From the NCBI GenBank assembly GCA_964601355.1, contig CAZRNB010000070.1:1-15572 (forward strand): a DNA stretch of 15,572 nt. Reading direction: 5' to 3'. This DNA comes from CAZRNB01 sp964601355. GTDB taxonomy: Bacteria > Planctomycetota > Phycisphaerae > Sedimentisphaerales > Anaerobacaceae. The notes beneath the pieces are model-generated. The model worked only from the letters and a program-made list of their open reading frames with translations. It was not told where the DNA came from and searched no databases. The position numbers were made by a program, and so were the translations under genes. Positions 7,217 to 14,399 of this stretch are shown in pieces; within the stretch, counting starts at the first letter, position 1, and each line of letters opens with the position of its first letter.

Positions 7217-10200
7217 CTACTCTTGCATATTAAGCACCAATGTTTTTTCTGCAAAAGCTTTTACGCCAAACAGCTCCGCCGTCAAATCCTCCATCACCTC
7301 CGGATTCCTTTGCACAAAAACCTTCTGGTCTTTTTTCCACGGTGAAATTACCAAAATAAACTCCGCATCTGGTTCGGACAATTCTTTTTTCCAGCGTTTA
7401 AGCCACACGTCCCATTGGCGTTTACACCAGAAGTTATCAGCGACAAGCAGACCATTGAGATACAGCCGAGCCGTGTCGCCGATGTACTCAAAACGCACGA
7501 GCACGTCACTAATAGAGTCCCAGTCAATATCGCCGACCTGAATGCGCCAGACCTTAGGCGGGGCATCAAAAGACTTGAAGGGATAGGTTTGATCTGAAGC
7601 CGGCAGCTCAGAAATTGTTTGTGACGTCACGGTAACTTTCGGCAATGGAGTGCCCAGTAAAGTATAAACAGACATTCCTTCCTCTTTCTGAGTTGTGATG
7701 CTCTTGCCATTAAAGGTAAATACATGATCTGTAGCCGGGTATATACGGAGCCGTAGGGTGGGGCTTGCCCCACCAGTTTCTTTGTCCGATAAAGGTGGGC
7801 TAAAGCCCACCCTACCATTCTCTCGACGGTCCCGAAGCATAAGACGCTTTCCGTCCTGCCATAGCTCGGTCGGACAAATGGCCATGCAACATCGTCCTGC
7901 TATCCGGATGTTCCAGACGTTGAGACTATCCTGCTCAGAGATTAGAAGAATTTCAACTTTTGCGCCACTTTGCGTTGTCAGCCGCAAAGTTCCGGTACCT
8001 TGTGGCTTTATGAGCCAGCTATCACCATCACGACGGACTTGTCCCTCCGGCACGACCGGCTCATTGACACCTGCCAAACATAACTGCGTCTCGATCCCGA
8101 ATAAATTCACCATGACCAATCGTGTCACTTCGCCATCCTGCCAGCGCATCAGCGGTTGCGAAGTGGCATACACTAAAATAGCATCAGCTACCGTCACATT
8201 GATAGGAAACAATCCGAGGCTTTTTGAAGGGATAGTAATAGGTTCAACTGGAAACAATAATTTCTGATCTTCTAATGTTACCGCAAACTGCACATTCTCG
8301 CGGTCGGGCATATCAAGATAACGCTGGTAATTGTTGAAGAAAAGAAAGCCCTGTTTGCCTTTTGAACGAAGTGCATATCTTAGTTTCGAAGGGTCATTTG
8401 CTTCCGGGCGTTCCTCCGGCAATGAGGGTACCATCGGCGCCAGCTCCCGGCCAAAATCCCTAATGAATTGATGCAATCGCTTCAGGTGGTAATATGAATC
8501 GTTGGTTTTGCCGAATTCTCCGAGCGGCGCCTGGAAATCATAAGATACCAAAGGCATTCCCCCTTCAACAAGCCGCCCGGTCACGCCGAGAGGCTGCGAG
8601 CCGCCGTGGTACATATAATAGCCGATCATATTCGCACCCTCTCCAAGGCGGCAAAGAGCCATGCCCTCCGTATCTTTCGGATCGAGAACAGGACGCCGGG
8701 GCCACTTGTGGTGCATACCGCCACCAAGCTCAGCGGTTGCATAAGGGTAGCGGGATGGGTCATATCGCAGCCGTTCTTGTTTTATGCGGCTGGTTACCCT
8801 GTCACTGGCTACATCCGTGTTAATAACAAGACTCATCAGGTCTGAGAACAGCAATTCCTTAAATGGCGGCAGCTGGTCGATCCCTTCAGCCCAGAAAGGA
8901 TCGACATACGAACCTTGCACAGGCAGCACTTCATCCTTAGGCACATAAGCTCCACCCCAGCCCGTCACGGAGTAATAAGGCACGTCCATACCTAACCGGC
9001 AGGCAATTTCCTTGCATTTTAGAATATAAGATTCGTCGCCGGTGCCGCCTACGTGGCCGAATTCGTTATCGAATTGAATGCCGATGATGGGACCGCCATC
9101 CTTATGATAAAGCCCCTTAATCTGCTCAGCAACGGCTGAATACCATCGCTGAACCTGCTCGAAATAGGCTGGGTCCATGCTCCGCGGTTTGCAGACCTTG
9201 CTTAGCCAATCCGGGAATCCGCCGTTGCGTGCCTCGCCGTGACACCATGGGCCGATACGAATCCAAACAGGCATATTATGTTTTTGACAAATTTCCAGAA
9301 ATCCGCGTAGATCGCGGTCACCCTGCCAATTATTTTGGCCCTGTATTTCTTCGTGGAATATCCAAAACACATAAGTAGCAATTACTTCAATGCCGCCTGC
9401 CTTCATAGCCAGCACCGAATCTTCCCAATACTCGTGCGGCACACGAGCATAGTGAATCTCACCCATGACCGGCAGCCACGGCTCGCCATTTCGAGTGAAA
9501 TATAATGAATTAACGCCGTAGCTCACACCATCAGGCCCATCCGGCGTGCCCATTCGCAAGTGCCCTTCAAGGATATTAGGCATCTTTGCGGCAGCCTTTA
9601 TCCTCAGAACCTGAGAATCTGTTTTCGACTCTGCCTGCACCACCTGAGCCAGCTTAAAAAGCCCTTTAATCTGCTCGAAAGCAAGTTTTGCCTGTGGATT
9701 AAACCGCCCAGAAGCCATATAAGCTAATAAGCTGTGCCGAAGCTGACGAACGGTAAGGCGATTTTGCAGGTCGGTTTGAACATCGATTGAACAGACCAGA
9801 ATCTTTCCGGTTCCGACTGATGCCTCGAAAAGCAGGGCCAGCTTACGACAATTATTCCAGTCGTCAATGGGCTGCAATATAGGCGTAATCTCTCGTGGTA
9901 ATTTGTCCATGATAATCGGCTGACTATTGTCGAGCAGATCCTGCCATTGCCAGGAGGCATGAAAATCAGTAGGGAACTTAGCTAACGCTGGGTGGTTTGG
10001 ATCACACAAAATCCCCAGCGTGTGAACTTTGTTCTTGGGGAAGGTGATCCGGTTCCAGAATATCGGCTGAAATGAGCCAACCGTATCGCCTGCAACGGAT
10101 GACGGAGGAAATAACAGAAGCACCTTCGCACCTGCATCTAATTTTTTCTCAATTTGCTCATCAAGACCCGTCGCTATATAAATATCGCTGTTACCTAAAG

Positions 10201-12499
10201 AAGGCAACGTTGCCGGATATACCCAAAAATCCCAATCGTTTGCATAAGGTGTCCCGACAAGCTCTATTTCGAGGTTGAATCGGCCTGGCACTTGCATGCC
10301 CCTTAAGCTATATTCGATATTACCTACACGAGTTAGTCCTCCCATCGGCAGGGAAGACACATTAAATTTTCCATCTTTAATCAGGCTTTTATTGCTTTGG
10401 GTAATCCTCCAGATTAGCTCTACATTATATAAATCTGCTGCACTATAATTCGCCACGTCGATCACGGCTTCAAATCTGCTGTCTCCTGTAAATATCAATT
10501 TTTTCATCCGTGCCAGCGGCACAACGTCATTACAGAATCGCCGGTACTGCTCTGGGCTGCAATAACCTTTGGATTGCCACAGGGCATTTAAGACTCCCAC
10601 AGGCGCAGTCCCCTGGCCGGGAAAATCATGCAAATCAAGCAATTGAAAGCCGGCAAAACCAGGAGTCCGCAAGGCCGTCTCTATCTCCTGCTTATATAGA
10701 AGGGTTTGAAATTTTCCGCTTGCCATAAGGAATTGGCGGGCAAGGTGGCCCATACCTGCCTTTTGCAGTTTATCCCGGAATATTTCTATATTTTTGGCCT
10801 TCAATACGCCGGTATATTGCTTATCCTCGTCCAAATCCGGATACGCACACCATTGGCCGATTTCATGGCCGATGACCGGCACGGGACGGGTATTGACGTG
10901 CTCATGATAGTCATCAAAAGTCTGAGGCGGCTGGTTAAGCCTTAATGTTTTGTAGTTCTGCAGCCGGACAGCACTTTCAATGGAATACTGGTTTTCCTTA
11001 ATCTGTGGCCAGCCGGCCCCTGCAACATAAAACCTGCGATTGTCTCTTTCCTTTAGGCTTTTTAGAAGCTCAGCGAGAAACCTGTCACGATTCTTGCCGC
11101 TGGGTTCATTGCTGGGCGAGAAGAAGCAGAATGACGGATGATTGCCATACGCCTTAATCATACGGTCGATTTCTTCATATATCCACTTATCAAGGGCGGT
11201 GCCGTCGCCGAAACCGGCCCAGCATGAGCCTTCCACCTGCAGATAGAAACCGACCTGGTCTGCCGCTGCAAACGCTGCCTCCGGCGGACACCATGAATGA
11301 AAACGAAAATGGTTAAGGCCGTGACTTTTCGCCACGCGAATAATCCGTTTCCACTCCTCGACGTCTGTTGGGGGATAACCGTGCTGCGGAAAAATGCAAC
11401 ATTCCAGAGTGCCTCGCAGGAAAATCTTGCGTCCATTAACCGTAAACTGCTTATCCTGGATACCCAGCTTCCTCATGCCGAATTGAACCTGTTTTACAGA
11501 CTCTATCCCCTTAGCCTTTAGAGACAAAGTTAAATTATATAAAGCCGGGCTGTATTCATCCCATAATGAACAATCGCCCATATCATACTCATAAGAGACC
11601 TTCGTATCTTTTCGATCCCACTCTATAGGGATATGCTTTACGGGGTCGGGGTTCGGGGATCGGGGATCATCGGTTGGTAATCGAGCACCTGACCCCTGGC
11701 CCCCGAAACCTGATCCCTTTATCCTTTTTGCTGCAATTTTTAACACACCTTTTCCAGATTCGCCGGTTGAATTTCCCAGTTGAATATCAACCTTGATACG
11801 CTTATGCGTCACATCGGGAAAAATTTGTACATCATCTATCCAGATCTTCGAGCCTGTAGTAAGCGTAATCTTACCTGTGATGCCATTCCAGTTGGATTGT
11901 GTCTGGTCGGATATACTATGGGCATCTTTCCCCACGGGAACAACATAATCGTTGTCCACGCAGATAGTCAGATTGTGCGTACCTCCAGGTTTTAGTAAAT
12001 TCGACAAGTCATATTCATGCGGTGCACCGAGACTATCGCAGGAACCAGCCGGTTGTCCATCCACCCAAACAGTCGTCTTCCAATGCGGCCTTTCTAAAAG
12101 CAATACGATTCTTCTATTCTGCCAGTTTTTGGGAATTTTCACTTCACGCTGATACCATGCTTTACCGACATAATGCTTATCTGGTGTCAGCCAAAAGGGA
12201 CATTTAAAATCGTCCGATTGAACATATTCTGTGAAACGTGGATCGCTCAATAATTGCGTGCCGATTCTGCTGGTCCATTGAGTATTGGCAGAGGGCTTGT
12301 CACCAAACGATTGTTCCTGTAATGAGCCAGGCAGATTGATTTTTTCCGGAAGTTGTTGAGAAAACCATTGTTCGTTAATTCCAACGTTATCTCGATCCAG
12401 CTTAAAATTCCATTGACCGGAAAGGCCAATTGTATTAACTCCACAGCCAACACAATTCAGAACCAGCAAACAAACGAAACACATAAACATTCGTCGCAT
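7217..12499 (-). CDS. GH2-GH35 fusion: two complete beta-glycosidases in one lipoprotein-like chain
   Basis: 1760 residues from the ATG at 12499, preferred to an in-frame ATG 17 codons upstream because GGAGAG (12506-12511) precedes it and the product then starts MRRMFMCFVCLLVLNCVGCG, a lipoprotein-type signal (probable Cys19). Layout: GH2 sugar-binding jelly roll (about 24-215), Ig-like domain (about 220-345), GH2 barrel (about 350-660) with SPSNEPSG (acid/base Glu465) and GHEIGQW (nucleophile Glu546), an amidotransferase-like domain (about 765-945), a linker, then GH35 (about 985-1760) with PVMGEIHY, GIQFDNEFGH (acid/base Glu1146) and TAELGGG (nucleophile Glu1257), ending in a beta-sandwich. 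Both active sites are intact. GH35 is mostly beta-galactosidase; this GH2 branch has no certain specificity. Two palindromic repeats are in frame at residues about 261-288 and 1561-1584. Probably outer-membrane anchored and acting on galactan or arabinogalactan side chains. Confidence 0.93.
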   Translation of the reverse strand: MRRMFMCFVCLLVLNCVGCGVNTIGLSGQWNFKLDRDNVGINEQWFSQQLPEKINLPGSLQEQSFGDKPSANTQWTSRIGTQLLSDPRFTEYVQSDDFKCPFWLTPDKHYVGKAWYQREVKIPKNWQNRRIVLLLERPHWKTTVWVDGQPAGSCDSLGAPHEYDLSNLLKPGGTHNLTICVDNDYVVPVGKDAHSISDQTQSNWNGITGKITLTTGSKIWIDDVQIFPDVTHKRIKVDIQLGNSTGESGKGVLKIAAKRIKGSGFGGQGSGARLPTDDPRSPNPDPVKHIPIEWDRKDTKVSYEYDMGDCSLWDEYSPALYNLTLSLKAKGIESVKQVQFGMRKLGIQDKQFTVNGRKIFLRGTLECCIFPQHGYPPTDVEEWKRIIRVAKSHGLNHFRFHSWCPPEAAFAAADQVGFYLQVEGSCWAGFGDGTALDKWIYEEIDRMIKAYGNHPSFCFFSPSNEPSGKNRDRFLAELLKSLKERDNRRFYVAGAGWPQIKENQYSIESAVRLQNYKTLRLNQPPQTFDDYHEHVNTRPVPVIGHEIGQWCAYPDLDEDKQYTGVLKAKNIEIFRDKLQKAGMGHLARQFLMASGKFQTLLYKQEIETALRTPGFAGFQLLDLHDFPGQGTAPVGVLNALWQSKGYCSPEQYRRFCNDVVPLARMKKLIFTGDSRFEAVIDVANYSAADLYNVELIWRITQSNKSLIKDGKFNVSSLPMGGLTRVGNIEYSLRGMQVPGRFNLEIELVGTPYANDWDFWVYPATLPSLGNSDIYIATGLDEQIEKKLDAGAKVLLLFPPSSVAGDTVGSFQPIFWNRITFPKNKVHTLGILCDPNHPALAKFPTDFHASWQWQDLLDNSQPIIMDKLPREITPILQPIDDWNNCRKLALLFEASVGTGKILVCSIDVQTDLQNRLTVRQLRHSLLAYMASGRFNPQAKLAFEQIKGLFKLAQVVQAESKTDSQVLRIKAAAKMPNILEGHLRMGTPDGPDGVSYGVNSLYFTRNGEPWLPVMGEIHYARVPHEYWEDSVLAMKAGGIEVIATYVFWIFHEEIQGQNNWQGDRDLRGFLEICQKHNMPVWIRIGPWCHGEARNGGFPDWLSKVCKPRSMDPAYFEQVQRWYSAVAEQIKGLYHKDGGPIIGIQFDNEFGHVGGTGDESYILKCKEIACRLGMDVPYYSVTGWGGAYVPKDEVLPVQGSYVDPFWAEGIDQLPPFKELLFSDLMSLVINTDVASDRVTSRIKQERLRYDPSRYPYATAELGGGMHHKWPRRPVLDPKDTEGMALCRLGEGANMIGYYMYHGGSQPLGVTGRLVEGGMPLVSYDFQAPLGEFGKTNDSYYHLKRLHQFIRDFGRELAPMVPSLPEERPEANDPSKLRYALRSKGKQGFLFFNNYQRYLDMPDRENVQFAVTLEDQKLLFPVEPITIPSKSLGLFPINVTVADAILVYATSQPLMRWQDGEVTRLVMVNLFGIETQLCLAGVNEPVVPEGQVRRDGDSWLIKPQGTGTLRLTTQSGAKVEILLISEQDSLNVWNIRIAGRCCMAICPTELWQDGKRLMLRDRRENGRVGFSPPLSDKETGGASPTLRLRIYPATDHVFTFNGKSITTQKEEGMSVYTLLGTPLPKVTVTSQTISELPASDQTYPFKSFDAPPKVWRIQVGDIDWDSISDVLVRFEYIGDTARLYLNGLLVADNFWCKRQWDVWLKRWKKELSEPDAEFILVISPWKKDQKVFVQRNPEVMEDLTAELFGVKAFAEKTLVLNMQE
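7753..7815. repeat. 63-base nested inverted repeat inside the GH35 part
   Basis: The outer arms are GTAGGGTGGG and CCCACCCTAC. Each end is also a hairpin of its own: GGTGGGGCTTGCCCCACC at the left and GGTGGGCTAAAGCCCACC at the right. The length is exactly 21 codons, and the frame stays open, adding VGFSPPLSDKETGGASPTL (about residues 1563-1581) to the C-terminal beta-rich region of the GH35 part. The peptide and DNA are typical of dispersed palindromic elements rather than of glycosidase sequence. Confidence 0.85.
11640..11725. repeat. G-rich imperfect inverted repeat inside the GH2 part
   Basis: The left arm has repeated GGGGTCGGGG/TTCGGGGATCGGGGATC tracts and the right arm has CCTGACCCCTGG and CCCCCGAAACCTGATCCC, roughly complementary, around a centre near TCGGTTGGTAATCGA. 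It is read through in frame as a Gly/Ser/Pro/Asp-rich peptide (GSGFGGQGSGARLP, then DDPRSPNPDP; residues about 262-286) within the Ig-like domain between jelly roll and barrel. Composition is unlike the flanking coding sequence. Borders are approximate. Confidence 0.72.
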
Positions 12500-12505
12500 A
12501 ATATA

Positions 12506-12511
12506 CTCTCC
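12506..12511 (-). promoter_or_regulatory. Shine-Dalgarno sequence fixing the start of the GH2-GH35 gene
   Basis: Minus-strand GGAGAG, six bases before the ATG at 12499. It favours the start that begins with the lipoprotein-like signal over the longer frame starting at 12550, whose extra residues derive from the repeat-bearing spacer. Confidence 0.7.
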
Positions 12512-12529
12512 ACAAATAGATGATAAGTG

Positions 12530-12566
12530 CACAAGAGCATAGGTGCACAAGTCTTATGCTCTTGTG
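12530..12566. repeat. Intergenic inverted repeat, 11-base stem
   Basis: CACAAGAGCAT (12530-12540) is the exact reverse complement of ATGCTCTTGTG (12556-12566), with a 15-base loop. GTGCACAAG also occurs twice as a direct repeat (12528-12536 and 12543-12551). In the message the stem lies about 30 bases upstream of the GH2-GH35 start codon. No U-run follows it, so it is not a standard terminator; a role in message stability or attenuation is only a possibility. Confidence 0.6.
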
Positions 12567-12615
12567 TTCTTGTATTCTTATGCTCTTATGCCCTTATGCT
12601 CCTGTGCTCTTGTAC
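12552..12615. repeat. Eight degenerate 8-base tandem units abutting the GH43 stop codon
   Basis: The plus strand reads TCTTATGC, TCTTGTGT, TCTTGTAT, TCTTATGC, TCTTATGC, CCTTATGC, TCCTGTGC, TCTTGTAC: exactly 64 bases, consensus TCTTRTGY. It ends at 12615, one base from the stop codon of the GH43 gene (12616-12618). On the message strand it is a purine-rich run with GGAG- and AGGG-like bits. Too short and too variable for a CRISPR; function unknown. Confidence 0.75.
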
Positions 12616-14334
12616 TCATTCAAATCTGAACCAATCATAATCTGCGTAACCAGGTTTTTGGTGAGCGTTTTGCGCCAAGCAGAATAATCCGACCTTAGCT
12701 CCAATCCATTTACCTGCTTGAGCGGTAAAGGGCTTACCAATCTCGGTGAACTCTTTTCCATCACTACTGTAACTGAAATCACATACAGCTCCTTTACCAA
12801 TTTTTACCCGCAGCAGAAAAAAGTCACCTTGATAATTAACATTACCTTCTTCAATTTCTATGCCATTTTGTTCCGCATTTGAGCAGGACTTTTTAATCAG
12901 GCAATAACCTTTTGCTGTCTTTTCAACCACCAGGTATGAATAGGATTGCCCCATAATAAGCAAGCCTGTCTTGTCACCAACAGCGAGAGTGTTGAAGTTA
13001 AGACTTGTCGTTACGGTAAACTCTGGTGCAGGAAATTTCTGAAGCAGCAGATTCGGCACCAGCCATAAGTTTTTTACATTAGAAGGAGCTGGAACTGCGA
13101 ATAATCGCAGCCAGCCAGGCCGTGTGGTTAGTGACGCCCATTGGTCTTTTGGATTTGCATGCCACCCCCACTGGGGACCAGGACTTTTTGAATTGAACTC
13201 ATCGTTTGTCTGAGGGACTTCTATGGGCCATGTTTTTCCTACGTTGGGTTTTTTATATTTAGTCACTGGTTCCCCAATGCCATTGCCATCAGTGTCAACA
13301 CCCATTAACGGCCAGTCATCAATCCACCACACTGGATTCAAATGGACGACGCGCCCATACGCACCACAATCCTGGAAATGCAGGAACCAGCTTTCGCCAT
13401 TTTTTAACTCGACCCAGCCGCCCTGATGTGGGCCGTTGATGCCGGTCGCGCCCTGCTCCAGCACTTTCTTTACTTCGTACGGCCCAAAGATATTTTCCGA
13501 CCTTAGTGCGAGCTGCCAGCCCTCTTTTACGCCACCCGCAGGCGCAAGGATATAGTAATAACCATTACGCTTATAGAATTTTGGTCCTTCGATAGTTGGC
13601 TGCACTCCATTTCGACCATCGAAGACCAGAGTTCCTTCGTCAAGCAGCTTTGTGCCGTCGGGACTCATACGGTGAACCGTCAGGATGCTGTTGACGCCGG
13701 CCCGGCTTTTAGCCCAGGCGTGCACGAGGCAGGCGCTGCCGTCATCATCCCAAAGCGGGCACGTGTCAATCAGGCCTTTTCCCTGCTGCACCAAGTGAAG
13801 CGGCTCCCACGGCCCCGCAGGATTTGTGGCCTTAGTCATAAAAATACCTGCATCGGGGTCGCCGACGAAAATCCAAAACCAGCCGTTATGATAACGAAGA
13901 GATGGAGCCCATATTCCGTTGCCGTGTTGTGGAACGTCAAAACGTTCGTCGGCAAAACGCTTGATTGCGTGGCCGATAATCTTCCAGTTGACAAGGTCAT
14001 TGGAGTGCAGAATGGGCAGACCCGGCACACAATTGAAGCTGGAGGCGGTCATGTAAAAATCATCGTCAACACGGATGACATCCGGGTCAGAGTAATCAGC
14101 GAAAATCACAGGATTCCTATATGTGCCGTCTTCATTGTCAGGCTTCCACATTATTGTCCTGTTTGTCATCTCCGGCATCTGGACACACGAAACTGTTTGA
14201 CCAGTCTCGGCAAGGCACGTTACGGAAGCGATGCCGCCTACGAACGAGCCGAGCCTTGACGAGCAGAGAACGAAAATTGTTATTACCGCAATCAAAATGC
14301 CTGCTCTAAACAGATGCAACTTGCCTATGGTCAT
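12616..14334 (-). CDS. GH43 beta-xylosidase/alpha-L-arabinofuranosidase-type enzyme with C-terminal concanavalin-like domain
   Basis: 572 residues. A hydrophobic export signal or anchor lies at about 10-27. The five-bladed propeller (about 70-365) begins YRNPVIFADYSDPDVIRV with base Asp83. It has DFYMTASSFNCVPGLPILHS (92-111), typical of the beta-xylosidase-like GH43 branch; GLIDTCPLW with the pKa-modulating Asp190; and TIEGPKFYKRNGYYYI with acid Glu249. All three catalytic residues are present. A C-terminal beta-sandwich (about 375-572, PQWGWHANPKDQWASLTTRP) matches the concanavalin-like domain common behind this branch. Such enzymes release terminal xylose or arabinofuranose; next to CE8, CE12 and GH51, arabinose removal from pectin is the more likely job. 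AAGG at 14341-14344 is six bases from the start. It lies 65 bases after the CE8-GH43 gene and 116 bases before the GH2-GH35 gene. Confidence 0.92.
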   Translation of the reverse strand: MTIGKLHLFRAGILIAVITIFVLCSSRLGSFVGGIASVTCLAETGQTVSCVQMPEMTNRTIMWKPDNEDGTYRNPVIFADYSDPDVIRVDDDFYMTASSFNCVPGLPILHSNDLVNWKIIGHAIKRFADERFDVPQHGNGIWAPSLRYHNGWFWIFVGDPDAGIFMTKATNPAGPWEPLHLVQQGKGLIDTCPLWDDDGSACLVHAWAKSRAGVNSILTVHRMSPDGTKLLDEGTLVFDGRNGVQPTIEGPKFYKRNGYYYILAPAGGVKEGWQLALRSENIFGPYEVKKVLEQGATGINGPHQGGWVELKNGESWFLHFQDCGAYGRVVHLNPVWWIDDWPLMGVDTDGNGIGEPVTKYKKPNVGKTWPIEVPQTNDEFNSKSPGPQWGWHANPKDQWASLTTRPGWLRLFAVPAPSNVKNLWLVPNLLLQKFPAPEFTVTTSLNFNTLAVGDKTGLLIMGQSYSYLVVEKTAKGYCLIKKSCSNAEQNGIEIEEGNVNYQGDFFLLRVKIGKGAVCDFSYSSDGKEFTEIGKPFTAQAGKWIGAKVGLFCLAQNAHQKPGYADYDWFRFE

Positions 14335-14399
14335 AACCTACCTTTTCTACTTAAGAAACTTATGCTTTATATAACTATGCCTGATTCACTTTAGTAAAA

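Noticed and set aside
12500..12550. Seventeen-codon N-terminal extension of the GH2-GH35 protein
   Set aside because: It lies in the repeat-bearing spacer, lacks a ribosome site, and would bury the lipoprotein-like signal that starts at 12499.
12552..12615. Possible CRISPR array
   Set aside because: Units are 8 bases, directly adjacent and degenerate, with no spacers and no cas genes.
13672..14259. 195-residue plus-strand reading frame inside the GH43 gene
   Set aside because: It lies opposite conserved GH43 catalytic motifs; its peptide shows no domain or signal.
14335..14399. Promoter or other signal in the 65-base gap before the GH43 gene
   Set aside because: Apart from the GH43 ribosome site the gap is plain A+T-rich sequence; I see no convincing -35/-10 pair or hairpin.
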